This document shows, piece after piece, positions 1-9,477 of a stretch of DNA of 64,000 nt. Positions within the stretch are counted from its first letter, which is position 1. Each line of letters begins with the position of its first letter. The DNA comes from Oscillatoriophycideae cyanobacterium NC_groundwater_1537_Pr4_S-0.65um_50_18 (GTDB lineage Bacteria > Cyanobacteriota > Cyanobacteriia > Elainellales > Elainellaceae). Under the pieces are notes generated by a model. That model searched no databases. It saw only the letters and a list, made by a program, of their open reading frames with translations, and had not been told where the DNA came from. Location: the NCBI GenBank assembly GCA_016208305.1, contig JACQYI010000022.1, positions 62,001-126,000 of the forward strand, in the 5' to 3' direction. A program made the position numbers and the translations under genes.

Positions 1-3000
1 CCTGCTTCTAGGCAACGCTGGCGATCGCCCTGCATCGCATTGGCTGTCATTGCCACAATGTAAGGGCGAATAGGCCGCTGGCAAATCCGTCTAGTAGCCG
101 TAAGTCCATCCATTTCAGGCATTTGCACATCCATCAGTACCACATCGTAAGATTGGTGCTGTAAAGCCGCCAAAACCTCTAGCCCATTGCCCGCGACATC
201 AGCCCGGTATCCTAAACGCTGCAAAATCAAGAGCGCCATTTTTTGATTCACTGGGTGATCTTCTGCCAGCAAAATCTTTAGGGGATGTTGTTCTCCTAGC
301 CGCGTGGCCTTAGCTACGGTCTCAGGTCGCTGCACAAGAGCAGCCTGGCCTCTTAAAGCCTGAACAAAGACCTGAGCAATTTGAGTATGCTTTAGGGGCT
401 TACTTAGGTAGGCAGCGATCTGGAGACCCTTTAAACCAAGGCTAGCTTCAGATTTACCGATCGAGGTGAGAAGAATGATAGGCGTATTTTGGCAGTTGGG
501 CTGTTTGCCAATCTCTAGCGCCAAGGCCGGACTGTCTGGCCGTTGCATATCGAGCACTACAAGATTGAACCTTTGCTGCTGAAGTATTTGTAGCGCTTCT
601 TGCCCAGACTCAGCTACTTGAGGCAGCATTCCCAAAAACTGCGATTGCAGCATCAAAATTTTGGCGTGAGTCGAATTGTTCTCTACAATTAATAGCCGCT
701 TGTCTTGCAGTTGCGCTTTCCAGACGGGAGGTGGCTCTGGGGCTGGGGCAGCCGTCACCACAATCGAAAAGTAAAATGTTGAACCTTTCCCTATTTCGCT
801 ATCGACCCAGATGCGTCCGCCCATGAGTTCGCTGAGACGTTGGCTAATCACCAAACCTAGCCCCGTGCCGCCATAGTTGCGGGTAATGGAAGAATCGATC
901 TGAGTGAACGGGCGAAAAAGGCGATCGAGGCGATCTGGCAGAATACCAATCCCGGTGTCTTTGACAGCAAAGCGTAGCGCATAGAGCGGCACAAGTTGTT
1001 CTAGCCCTTCATCTGTTTTACTGATCTTTCCCTCTTGTAGCGGGCGGACTGTTACAGAAACAGTAACTTCACCCTTAAGGGTGAATTTGACAGCATTGCT
1101 GAGGAGGTTAACCAGAATTTGACGGAGGCGTGTAATGTCTCCTCCATAGATGTCAGGCGTTTGGGGATCGATAAGATAGGCTAAATCTAGCCCTTTTGCG
1201 GTGGCTTTAGATACCACTAGATCCAGTGATTCTTCAATACAGGTGCGTAAGCTAAAAGGCTGTTGCTCTAGCTCTAGCTTGCCCGACTCAATTTTTGAGA
1301 AGTCAAGAATATCGTTAATAATCGTCAGCAGCGCATCACCACTGGTGCGGATGGTTTCAACAAAGCCGGTTTGCTCTGGGTCGAGGGGCGTATCTAGCAG
1401 TAAATCCGTCATGCCGATGACGGCATTCATGGGCGTGCGAATCTCATGGCTCATCATGGCTAAAAATTCACTCTTAGCCCGGTTTGCGGCTTCAGCCGTA
1501 CGCCGCTCTTTCTCTAAAATAAAATTTTGAGTGGTGAGCTGCTCTCGCTGTTGAATTTCCTGATCGAGTAGGCGAGCTTGCGCCAAGGCAATGCCTACCT
1601 GATCGGCAACGGCTTCTAGCAGCTCAATTTCGTCTTCTGTCCATTGCCGAAAGCGATCGCACTGGTGCAGACCCAAAATGCCGTTGGGCTGATGCTGGTA
1701 AGAGGTGCGAATCGCCAACATGGACTTCAAACCGATCTGGTCACAGATCAACGACACAGGAGCCAGCAGAGGATCAGTGTACACATCAGCCGAGGCAATG
1801 GCGCGATCCTGTGCCAAAATGGCTCTGCTGTGGGGATTATTGGAGATCGGTATTTCCCAATCCAGCATCGAGCAATAGCCCGATTCCAAATACTCTGCTA
1901 CACAGGGAATTTGAGGAAAAGCGGCATCTAGCTTGCGGCCTGAGATCAGCACCTCTGCTTCACTCCCAATATAGGTGTGCAGCAGACAGCGATTGACTCC
2001 AAATGCTTTGCCCAACTGCGTTACGGTAGTCTGAAAAACTTCTTGGGAATTTAAACTCTGCCGAATTTCTTGGGTAATTTGCTTGATCAGCAAGCCCCGC
2101 TGGAGCTGCTGTTGCAAAATAGCCTGAGAGCGTTCTAAAGCCGCAGCTTGCTCCATCAAAGTGGCTTCCGCCTGCTGCCGCTTGATAAATTGCCCAATTT
2201 GGCTGCCGATCGCCTTCATCATCGTGATCAGCTCAGGGTCAGGAGGCTGCATCTGCTGACCCAAAAAAGTCATGACGCCCAAGGCTTCTGTTCTCAAGAT
2301 TGGAAAAGCGATCGCGCTCGTTAGTCCAATTTCAGCTTCAACCTCAGCCTGGATTTCAGGCTCCATCTCCCTTGTCTTCTGAGCGCATAGCTGGAGATCT
2401 TGCAGCATGTCTGCTATCCACAGCGGTTCTCCCGTCTGACAAACTAACTTTGACAGTTCTGCACTATAGGCAAGCGTCCATCTAGCAAAATCTGGACTCT
2501 TTGGCGGTTCGTACCAAGTCTCGATACAGCGCAAAGCGCAAGATGGCTCTGCTAGCCAGAGTGTGCCGAGATACCAACCCATAGGCTCACAGAGAATCGG
2601 TAAAATTTGCTGAATTGCAATGTCCAAATTTTTTGCTTCTGCCAAAATGCGGGCGATCGCATGTTCTACATGCAGCCGTTCTTCTGCAAGGCTGGCTGTT
2701 GCGAGGCTGGCTGTACTTGTGCCAGAAACACAAGCCGCTGAAACGGGCTTGTCGCTATGTCGCGTTACCTCTTCAAGCAAAATTACCAGCGATATGGGAC
2801 TAGAGCAAGCTTGATTGTGATCGAGTTGATCAACTTGAGCTTCTAAGACAGGTTGATCCTTAAGAACAGAGAGCTTCAGGTGCAGTACAGTTCCATTCTT
2901 GAAGGTATGAATTGCCTGTAGTTCTAGCGGCAAATCATGAAGCTGCTGTACCTCTACAGAGGCCAAGTCTGGAAACGCCAACCGACAATCGGTATCCAGA

Positions 3001-3122
3001 ATCAAGGGTTCGAGCGCCAACCGAGTAGAACCCGCAGAGAATTCTACCAATGTCCAGTTCGGCCTCACAATCAGATACTCCGTTTGGCGCAGGGTAAGGA
3101 GGGTTCTAAGCAGCGAGTTCAT
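1..3122 (-). CDS. Hybrid sensor histidine kinase/response regulator, GAF-type (3' end cut by window edge)
   Basis: The reading frame is open from an ATG at 3122 to the left edge (1,040 codons), so the C-terminus is missing. Order of parts: an N-terminal region of about 150 residues without a recognised domain, a first GAF-like region (roughly 165-330), a second GAF-like region (roughly 375-530, containing a phytochrome-like [11 protein letters not shown] stretch), then a HisKA box [12 protein letters not shown] with the phospho-acceptor His at residue 559. An HATPase domain follows (N box, DTGIGI, GGTGLGL), then two receiver domains with likely acceptor Asp at about residues 858 and 998. The second receiver is nearly complete at the edge, so only a short tail should be missing. 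No membrane segment is evident, so a soluble sensor is likely. The ligand cannot be told from sequence; the GAF domains lack an obvious bilin-binding Cys-His pair that I could confirm. Confidence 0.93.
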   Translation of the reverse strand, partial: MNSLLRTLLTLRQTEYLIVRPNWTLVEFSAGSTRLALEPLILDTDCRLAFPDLASVEVQQLHDLPLELQAIHTFKNGTVLHLKLSVLKDQPVLEAQVDQLDHNQACSSPISLVILLEEVTRHSDKPVSAACVSGTSTASLATASLAEERLHVEHAIARILAEAKNLDIAIQQILPILCEPMGWYLGTLWLAEPSCALRCIETWYEPPKSPDFARWTLAYSAELSKLVCQTGEPLWIADMLQDLQLCAQKTREMEPEIQAEVEAEIGLTSAIAFPILRTEALGVMTFLGQQMQPPDPELITMMKAIGSQIGQFIKRQQAEATLMEQAAALERSQAILQQQLQRGLLIKQITQEIRQSLNSQEVFQTTVTQLGKAFGVNRCLLHTYIGSEAEVLISGRKLDAAFPQIPCVAEYLESGYCSMLDWEIPISNNPHSRAILAQDRAIASADVYTDPLLAPVSLICDQIGLKSMLAIRTSYQHQPNGILGLHQCDRFRQWTEDEIELLEAVADQVGIALAQARLLDQEIQQREQLTTQNFILEKERRTAEAANRAKSEFLAMMSHEIRTPMNAVIGMTDLLLDTPLDPEQTGFVETIRTSGDALLTIINDILDFSKIESGKLELEQQPFSLRTCIEESLDLVVSKATAKGLDLAYLIDPQTPDIYGGDITRLRQILVNLLSNAVKFTLKGEVTVSVTVRPLQEGKISKTDEGLEQLVPLYALRFAVKDTGIGILPDRLDRLFRPFTQIDSSITRNYGGTGLGLVISQRLSELMGGRIWVDSEIGKGSTFYFSIVVTAAPAPEPPPVWKAQLQDKRLLIVENNSTHAKILMLQSQFLGMLPQVAESGQEALQILQQQRFNLVVLDMQRPDSPALALEIGKQPNCQNTPIILLTSIGKSEASLGLKGLQIAAYLSKPLKHTQIAQVFVQALRGQAALVQRPETVAKATRLGEQHPLKILLAEDHPVNQKMALLILQRLGYRADVAGNGLEVLAALQHQSYDVVLMDVQMPEMDGLTATRRICQRPIRPYIVAMTANAMQGDRQRCLEA

Positions 3123-3876
3123 AGCGTGCAATCAACCTACAGACAAGAGAGAATAACGGGTTAAGACCTTGCAGCGTTTCAGAGATAGTTTGAGTAAAGC
3201 TTGGGTAGAGAGAGCCGACTATAGTTGTAGCGTTCCCCAAGGAGGGCTTTTAGTCTCAGCCTAATCGAGTGTTCTTAGCTCTACTTGCAAAGTTTAAGCA
3301 TTTGTTTTTAATCTGGCTTTTCGCATTGAAAACGAATGCTCTCCACTTCCTTAAAAACACGCTCTAGTTGAGAGATTAGGAGGGATTGACTTTGTAAGTT
3401 TTCCCAAAACCAGCTTTTTGCATGAATGCTTTTTGAAAACGTGAATTATTGTATGACTCCTCTGCACCCTGACTGATGCGAGAGTTGCAAGAGATTTATA
3501 AATTGATCGAAGGTGGAAGGAACCTGTTAGGTTTTCTAGTTGAAATATATTCGCTTTAGCCGGATTAGGTCTGAACTGAACCGTATTATGTTCAAAGAGA
3601 TACAGTCAAACTGACTCCATAGCCTGAGCCAAATCACCTCAGCCATCTAGCTTAAGATTGCCTCTGCTAAATGTGATGCTTATTTCTTTCCATCAACTAA
3701 AACTCAGCTATTATGCATAAAACAACTTATTCCACTATTTGTCTACCGATTCATATCTAAAACATAATTAATAAATCAGCCCATCATCAGATTAAATTTC
3801 AGCTTTACTATCAGGGGAAATCTACCGCTCTCAAGAAAAATTCGTCCTTCTAACAGCGATTTTGGAGCGGCTAGAC
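3123..3876. other. Intergenic region, divergent promoters
   Basis: About 750 bases lie between the histidine kinase start and the next plus-strand gene. The stretch is AT-richer than its neighbours and must hold the two divergent promoters. I see no convincing ORF, long inverted repeat or RNA gene in it. Confidence 0.5.
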
Positions 3877-4788
3877 ATGCAACGATTTCGGATGAGAAAT
3901 GTCATACTTCCCGCCGTTCTGGTATCAAGCGGCGTTTTTTCAATTCTCACGCTTCCCTTTATTCTCGATAAAACTGAAGTGCTTGGGTTTACACCTCCTC
4001 CCTTTTTGGAAGACACTCCTCAAACCTTTTTAGATCGCGAAAACAAGAGCACGGCTATCCGCTATGTGGGGGGTGCAATTGTGGTTAGCGTTAGCGCTGG
4101 AGTCGCCACGATTGAAATTCTCAGGCGAATGCATCCGGCCAATCAGCTTTCTAAGACTCAGAAAGATGCCCTCAATTCTCAAATTCGTCAGCTAGAAGCT
4201 GAAGGAAAATCTGATCCCTTGTTGCTTACCGAAAATGTAGAAACAGCCATCGCAGAATTTTTGAGCGAACAAGAGGGAATGCCATCCGGCTTGCCCACTC
4301 AGAAAGTAAAGCTCTCTCAGTCCTATGCTCCGACATCAGAGTTTGAGACAAACAATCGACGCAGAGATTTGAGCGAATTTCCCTTAGAAGAATCAGCGGC
4401 AACCCATGTCACGTTCGGCTCGATTATCGATTCCGATTGGGTTAGCCCAGAGCCTCATCCTCCTCAAAATGGCAGCCCAACGCTAACAACATCAGACTTC
4501 TATCAACCCTTTGAGCCGATCAATCTTTCCACAGATTCTTTAGGCCAATCTAATCAATCTTATGAAACCTATCGAATTCGGGTGCCCCATCGCCAAGATA
4601 CGCTGTTGGCCATTCTTGTAGAGGGTGATTATTACAGCTTGGTGCGCTCTCACACCAATCAGGAGAAAGTCATGGAACTTGCTACCCGCCTCTATCAACT
4701 TGGCGATCGCGTCATCATTACGTTTGTCGATCAAAAATATGCGGTGTGGGTTTTGCAGCCAGAGGCGTATTTGGAGTGGATGTCCTAA
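3877..4788 (+). CDS. Conserved hypothetical membrane-anchored protein
   Basis: A 303-residue protein of unknown function. The ATG at 3877 is preferred over the in-frame TTG at 3862 because GGAG at 3864-3867 sits nine bases before it. There are two hydrophobic segments: residues about 8-25 near the N-terminus and about 60-75 (a Gly/Val/Ala-rich helix). The middle (about 80-215) is polar and low in recognisable structure. The last 75 residues form a compact alpha/beta-looking module with aromatic positions (Tyr-Tyr-Ser-Leu-Val and a Tyr-Ala-Val-Trp segment), probably the conserved part. The next gene starts 39 bases downstream, so the two are likely co-transcribed. I recognise no family name. 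Confidence 0.75.
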   Translation: MQRFRMRNVILPAVLVSSGVFSILTLPFILDKTEVLGFTPPPFLEDTPQTFLDRENKSTAIRYVGGAIVVSVSAGVATIEILRRMHPANQLSKTQKDALNSQIRQLEAEGKSDPLLLTENVETAIAEFLSEQEGMPSGLPTQKVKLSQSYAPTSEFETNNRRRDLSEFPLEESAATHVTFGSIIDSDWVSPEPHPPQNGSPTLTTSDFYQPFEPINLSTDSLGQSNQSYETYRIRVPHRQDTLLAILVEGDYYSLVRSHTNQEKVMELATRLYQLGDRVIITFVDQKYAVWVLQPEAYLEWMS

Positions 4789-4827
4789 ATTTTGGTGCGA
4801 TTCAGCAATATCGCAAAGGCAGTGGGT

Positions 4828-5901
4828 ATGGATGCAAATGAGCTGGTGCAAAGATATAAGGCAGGCGAAAAAGACTTTAGTGGCGCAACCTTGAGCCAGG
4901 TTGATCTCCATCAAGTCGATTTGCGCCAAGTTGACCTATGGGGCGCTGACCTTTTTGAGGCAAACTTGAGTCACGCGGATTTACGCAGTGTTGATTTGCG
5001 AGGTGCAACGCTAGAAGCGGCAAATCTCGACCATGCCGACTTGCGAGGTGCCGACTTGCGAGGAACCAACTTATCGCAAGCCAGTCTGCACCAGGTCAAT
5101 CTCAAAGGCGCAATGATCGATGAAACGACTCAGTTTCCTATTGGCTTTGAGATAGATGGCGCTGAGCTGTATCAGATTATGCCTAACACAACCTTAATCG
5201 GGAGCGATCTAAGCAACAAAGATTTGAGCGGTGTTGACTTGAGCAATGCTGATTTGAGCGAGGCTAATTTGGCAGGTGCTAATTTGTTTGGAGCCGATCT
5301 CACTCAAGCCAACCTCAGCCGCACCAACTTAAGCTTTGCAGAGCTGATAGATGCCAACCTGGATCGCGCCAATCTCAATGGTGCCAGACTGAACCAGACT
5401 AACCTCAGCCGCACTCATTTGCGGGCAGCAAACTTATTTGACACAGATTTACGCTTTGCTCATTTCCAAGCCACCCACCTCCAGGGCGCGCTCTGCAATG
5501 CCAAAACTCAGTTTCCTGAAGAGCTAGATCCCTCAGACCTTCAAGTCTACTGGATCATGCCTGGCAGCTCTCTGCAAGAGGCTGACCTCAGCCAAATGAA
5601 CCTCATCGGAGCCGATCTACGCAATGCTAATCTGGTCGGTGCCAGACTCGTAGGAGCCGATCTTTGGGGTGCAAACTTAAGTGAGGCCAACTTAACAGGC
5701 GCAGACCTGACAGAGGCTAATCTCTGGGGCGCTAGTTTAGTAGGCGCTATCCTAGATGCGGCTATTCTGACTGGGGCAAATTTGGATGCGGCTGATCTGA
5801 GTGATACAGGTTGGGTGATGCAAGAATCTGGCGAAACAGCATCAGAGATAAGGGCACCCGAAGCTTACGAGCAGAAGATTCAGATAAAGCCCATTCTTTG
5901 A
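4828..5901 (+). CDS. Pentapeptide-repeat protein
   Basis: A 357-residue protein made mostly of A(D/N)LXX five-residue repeats, which fold as a right-handed quadrilateral beta-helix. I chose the ATG at 4828 because the N-terminus then reads MDANELVQRYKAGEKDF, a usual opening for cyanobacterial members of this family; TTG 4792 and GTG 4795 are in-frame alternatives. The repeat runs are broken twice by related 25-residue inserts (around residues 112-135 and 230-255, each containing a TQFP motif and an IMPG/IMPN motif), giving three helix blocks. The C-terminal 30 residues are not repetitive. There is no signal peptide or catalytic domain, and the molecular role is unknown. It follows the membrane protein gene closely. 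Confidence 0.92.
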   Translation: MDANELVQRYKAGEKDFSGATLSQVDLHQVDLRQVDLWGADLFEANLSHADLRSVDLRGATLEAANLDHADLRGADLRGTNLSQASLHQVNLKGAMIDETTQFPIGFEIDGAELYQIMPNTTLIGSDLSNKDLSGVDLSNADLSEANLAGANLFGADLTQANLSRTNLSFAELIDANLDRANLNGARLNQTNLSRTHLRAANLFDTDLRFAHFQATHLQGALCNAKTQFPEELDPSDLQVYWIMPGSSLQEADLSQMNLIGADLRNANLVGARLVGADLWGANLSEANLTGADLTEANLWGASLVGAILDAAILTGANLDAADLSDTGWVMQESGETASEIRAPEAYEQKIQIKPIL

Positions 5902-5932
5902 GGGTCAGCCCCAGATTGACCCCTGCCAAGCG

Positions 5933-6667
5933 CTATCGCAAAAACTCGCCAGGTAAGGGTGGCGCATTGGTCTGCCGCTCGCGCGGAAACTCTAAATCAT
6001 AAGGATTTTGAGGCTCTTGCGGAATCAGATAGCGATCGCCCCAGCCAAAGTTAGCTTCATTGGCCTGTGGCCCCGGTGGAGTGGTTGACCCGGTCGGCAA
6101 AGCCAATGCCAAAGATTGGTTCACTTGGGCATAGCGCTGCCCTTCTGGTGTGCTGCGAACAGCTCCACTAGCTAGCCGCTGCCCCAGTCCTGCCAACTGC
6201 CGCTCTAGCGCAGACAGATTATCTACCGGAGTCAGCGTTGCCAAAAAGACAATGTCTTCAGAGGGTTTCAGTGATAGCCCTAGACGAGCCTGCTCTAGCT
6301 GCCAGCTTTCCTGATATCGCCCATCGGCAGCGACTTGCCAAAGATTAAGCTGGGTTTGCCACTTGCCCTTTGCCACTTTGACGGGCTGATACGCCAAGAT
6401 GGAGTAGGTGGGAGTGGGATTAAATTGAGCCGCATCTGCATCTACAGAGGCATCTATTGTTAAATAGCGCACGGCAACTACGGTGAGCTGAGTTCCCTGA
6501 GGCAGACGAGTTTCACCCGATATTCCATAGAGACCTGATCCCAAAGGTGCTACGCGAATATTGAGGGGCACATCTGACAATTGACTCGATGACCATAATC
6601 CTTTGCAGCCTGTAATGCAGAGCAGCAAGGGCAACATGAGGCACAGAAAAGCGCGGCGGAACGACAT
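5933..6667 (-). CDS. Predicted lipoprotein, conserved hypothetical
   Basis: A 244-residue protein beginning with a classical lipoprotein signal: Arg-Arg, a Leu-rich core, then the lipobox ITGC with Cys about 20 residues in. The ATG at 6667 is chosen because it places that signal at the N-terminus; an upstream in-frame start at 6787 would add 40 unconvincing residues. After the lipid anchor the protein looks like a beta-rich periplasmic domain (about residues 35-160) followed by a Pro/Asn-rich tail. It is the third of three minus-strand genes. It converges with the pentapeptide gene. No function is recognised. Confidence 0.78.
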   Translation of the reverse strand: MSFRRAFLCLMLPLLLCITGCKGLWSSSQLSDVPLNIRVAPLGSGLYGISGETRLPQGTQLTVVAVRYLTIDASVDADAAQFNPTPTYSILAYQPVKVAKGKWQTQLNLWQVAADGRYQESWQLEQARLGLSLKPSEDIVFLATLTPVDNLSALERQLAGLGQRLASGAVRSTPEGQRYAQVNQSLALALPTGSTTPPGPQANEANFGWGDRYLIPQEPQNPYDLEFPRERQTNAPPLPGEFLR

Positions 6668-6795
6668 TAAGGGCAAGGGGCAAGTCCTCAGACAGTAGAA
6701 CGCTATTGATGCTTTCAGGTTCTCTTGTCTCTGATCAGGAGCATTCCCTATCAAATTTGCTGTTCTTCCTTTCTGAGGAACACCCAAACAATTCT

Positions 6796-7311
6796 CTAGA
6801 TGCCATAGACCTGTGGCCAGGTAGTGAACAGAAAAACACAGACCGTGGCGATCGCCAGCATCATCTGAATCAAATTACCAATCAGCGAACCGACCACAAT
6901 GCCAACGCCCGCCCGCAAAGCCAACTTAAAATCCTTGCGATAGAGATATTCTCCAACGATCGCTCCCAGCAGAGGGCCAAGCAATAGCCCTAGCAATGGC
7001 CCCCCAAAGGGAAGCGCAGGCAGGAGGCCAAACACGCCCAGCAGTAAGCCCACAACTGCGCCAATTTGTCCCCATTTACTTGCCCCGGCTTTCTGTGCCC
7101 CCCAGTAGGTCGCCAGAAAATCAATGCCGATGCTGCATAGCAGCACTGCGATCGCCACCCCTAGCGGAACGGTTAATCCTGCAAAACCGTGAACCACGCC
7201 CCAAATGACGATCGCTGCCACAATCAGACTGGTTCCAGGTATACCGGGAATCACAGCGCCAATGACTCCTACAACCATAAGGGCAATTAAAATCCAATAC
7301 AGAGCGACCAT
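6796..7311 (-). CDS. DUF456 family integral membrane protein
   Basis: A 171-residue, very hydrophobic protein with about five to six membrane segments and abundant Gly/Pro, including IPGIPGT near residue 25 and a GPLLGLLLGP repeat around 105-118, features that mark the DUF456 family. The role of this family is not known. GGA lies five bases before the ATG. It starts 31 bases after the end of the complex C assembly gene, so they are likely co-transcribed. Confidence 0.88.
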   Translation of the reverse strand: MVALYWILIALMVVGVIGAVIPGIPGTSLIVAAIVIWGVVHGFAGLTVPLGVAIAVLLCSIGIDFLATYWGAQKAGASKWGQIGAVVGLLLGVFGLLPALPFGGPLLGLLLGPLLGAIVGEYLYRKDFKLALRAGVGIVVGSLIGNLIQMMLAIATVCVFLFTTWPQVYGI

Positions 7312-7342
7312 GTTATTCCACTGGGGTTAAAGAATAAGGAGT

Positions 7343-8068
7343 TCAAGAATTGGGGGCTAGAGAAGCTGGGGCTGGAGAAACTGGGGTGAGAGAATTTGGC
7401 AAGCCAGAGTTTGCCGAGATTTCATCCGTCAGAGTCCCAAGCGTGTTATCTAACTTGTCCGCGATGCCAGCCACCCAATTTTCATCCTGGCGGGTGTAGC
7501 TACGAGGAGCATTGGCTCCCAAGATTAGGACACCCCGATCGCCAATAGGCTGACAGATTAAACCCTGGGTATTTTCGGGCAAATAGTCAAACTCAATCCG
7601 ACCTGGATATAGACTGAGCTTAACGAGATAAACAGGTTTCTGGGTGGTCATCACCCGTTGCACGATCGCCCCTGGCTTGATCATAGGGTTAGCGCCCAAA
7701 ATGCCGCGACGCAGCAGCACCTGACCGTCATACCAAACCAGCAGCGATCGCGTTACGGTATTGGTAAGCAGCAAATGCGAAGCCCAAGCAAGTTCAGTCT
7801 TGAGGGCATCAGGCAAGGTGGGAGACAGTTCGAAGCCTTCTTCGCCTATCAACTCCACAGCATCAGGAAGCTGGGGCTGGATACGCTGCCACAGTAACCC
7901 TGTCAAAATCAACAGTGCGCTCAAAATGATGCCCAAAGCGTCCGATCGCGCCTGAGAAGCAGTTAGGTCAGGCGTTAGCAGCCGATTCAGCATCAGGAGC
8001 GAACCTGCGATCGCGCCTACCGCGATCGGTAGCTGTCTAAGAACTTGATTTTGATCAGGTTTAGCCAT
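7343..8068 (-). CDS. Cofactor assembly of complex C subunit B (CCB-type)
   Basis: A 241-residue protein resembling the cyanobacterial/plastid CCB proteins, which help attach haem c(i) to cytochrome b6 of the b6f complex in the thylakoid membrane. Two hydrophobic segments lie near residues 12-30 and 45-60, followed by a soluble domain with an LLVWYDGQVLLRRG stretch and a GVLILGANAPRSYT stretch typical of the family. The C-terminus is a Pro/Ser/Ala-rich tail. The start is only about 50 bases from the divergent carboxypeptidase gene. The assignment rests on recalled similarity, and the specific CCB paralogue is not resolved. Confidence 0.8.
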   Translation of the reverse strand: MAKPDQNQVLRQLPIAVGAIAGSLLMLNRLLTPDLTASQARSDALGIILSALLILTGLLWQRIQPQLPDAVELIGEEGFELSPTLPDALKTELAWASHLLLTNTVTRSLLVWYDGQVLLRRGILGANPMIKPGAIVQRVMTTQKPVYLVKLSLYPGRIEFDYLPENTQGLICQPIGDRGVLILGANAPRSYTRQDENWVAGIADKLDNTLGTLTDEISANSGLPNSLTPVSPAPASLAPNS

Positions 8069-8121
8069 TTTTGAGCCAGGTATGTACTATATCTACTGAG
8101 ATCGTTTTAAAGGCGGTACTT

Positions 8122-9426
8122 GTGCAAGATTTATTGGGCGGGCTGCTCTCCCTATTTTTTAATGGTACACCTGACACTGAAGCCTTGCGGGTCGCAAATT
8201 GGTCGGGTTGGCTCGATCCCAGTCTGGTGCAAACGTTGACCACCCCGATTCCTGATCCGGCGGCTGAGGCGATCGTGCAACAGCACCTAGATGCGCTTAA
8301 ATCTCTAGGCTTTTTGGAGAGCAATCAGGCGGTCTTGCTGCAGGTTGGCAATCAAACTTTGGCAGCACACCAAGACACGACCCCTCTTTCGGCGGCATCT
8401 CTGACCAAAATTGCCACAACGCTGGCAGCGCTGACAACTTGGGGAACCGACTACCAGTTTGAGACCTTGGTCAGTACGAATGGCACTTTGCAAAATGGCA
8501 TACTGAATGGCGATTTAATCGTTTCTGGGACAGGCGATCCATTTTTTGTTTGGGAAGAGGCGATCGCTCTAGGCAATGCGTTGAATCAGGCAGGTATTCG
8601 GCAGGTCACTGGAGATTTGGTGATTACAGGCAGCTTTGCCATGAACTTTGAGCCAGATTTGGCAACTTCTGGTAGCCTGCTCAAACAAGGGTTAGACAAC
8701 AGCCTGTGGCTTGGAGAAGCCGCTGCTCAGTATGAAAAACTGCCTGAGGGCACGCCCCGTCCGCAGGTAGCAATTATGGGAAATGTGCGGGTGGCAACAG
8801 CAACGCTGGACAATCTTCGACCGCTGGTGCGGCATCAGTCGATGCCGTTAGCCACCCTTCTTAAGTCCATGAATATCTACAGCAACAACGCCATGTCGGA
8901 GATGCTGGCGACCTCTTTAGGCGGAGCGCAGGCAGTGGCGCAAAAGGCTGCTGAGGCGACAAAAGTGCCGATCGCTGAAATTCAGATCGATCGCGGTTCA
9001 GGGTTGGGGATGGAAAATCGCATTTCGCCTAGAGCCGTAGTAGCCATGCTGATTGCCATCCAAGGCTATTTGCAAGCGCAGCAAATGGGAATTGCCGATC
9101 TGTTTCCCATTGCCGGACGGGATGGGGGAACGCTAGAAGGTCGCCATACGCCAGCGTCTGCCGTTGTCAAAACAGGCACGCTGAATGAAGTCAGCGCTTT
9201 GGCAGGGGTATTGCCTACTCGCGATCGCGGCCTTGTCTGGTTTGCCATCATTAACTTAGGCGCAGGCGACATTGGCACTTTTCACGATCAGCAAGATCGC
9301 CTATTAGAGAATCTCCAAGCTGCTTGGGGCAAACCTTCACCGCTGCCCACAGCCGTTACACCGGGCGATCGTAGCCGTGACCCCATCAACTGGCTGGGCA
9401 ATGCCAGCCGCAATCAGGTGCTTTAG
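8122..9426 (+). CDS. dacB: D-alanyl-D-alanine carboxypeptidase/endopeptidase, S13 (PBP4) family
   Basis: A serine penicillin-binding-type enzyme acting on peptidoglycan peptides. All three active-site motifs are present: SLTK (Ser about residue 93), SNN (in IYSNNAMSEM) and KTG (in VVKTGTLNE). The length of 434 residues fits the family. The start is uncertain: GTG at 8122 has AAGGCGG upstream and leaves room for a divergent promoter, whereas a TTG at 8071 would leave two bases to the opposite gene. With either start the signal peptide is poor (a short LLGGLLSLFF segment), which is unusual for a periplasmic enzyme. Expected location is the periplasm. Confidence 0.9.
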   Translation: MQDLLGGLLSLFFNGTPDTEALRVANWSGWLDPSLVQTLTTPIPDPAAEAIVQQHLDALKSLGFLESNQAVLLQVGNQTLAAHQDTTPLSAASLTKIATTLAALTTWGTDYQFETLVSTNGTLQNGILNGDLIVSGTGDPFFVWEEAIALGNALNQAGIRQVTGDLVITGSFAMNFEPDLATSGSLLKQGLDNSLWLGEAAAQYEKLPEGTPRPQVAIMGNVRVATATLDNLRPLVRHQSMPLATLLKSMNIYSNNAMSEMLATSLGGAQAVAQKAAEATKVPIAEIQIDRGSGLGMENRISPRAVVAMLIAIQGYLQAQQMGIADLFPIAGRDGGTLEGRHTPASAVVKTGTLNEVSALAGVLPTRDRGLVWFAIINLGAGDIGTFHDQQDRLLENLQAAWGKPSPLPTAVTPGDRSRDPINWLGNASRNQVL

Positions 9427-9459
9427 AACTTGTCTGAATGGGGCTTTATGGAGATTAAT

Positions 9460-9477
9460 AGGGCTTAATTAAGCCCT
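9460..9477. terminator. 18-bp perfect palindrome between convergent genes
   Basis: AGGGCTTAATTAAGCCCT lies between the carboxypeptidase stop and the end of the LptC-like gene, and includes the latter's stop codon. It could serve as a small bidirectional hairpin, but there is no T-run and the loop must open at the centre. Confidence 0.35.

Noticed and set aside
1201-3164. Several plus-strand ORFs of 60-110 codons
   Set aside because: They are shadows of the minus-strand histidine kinase gene, whose frame is continuous with clear GAF, HisKA and receiver motifs.
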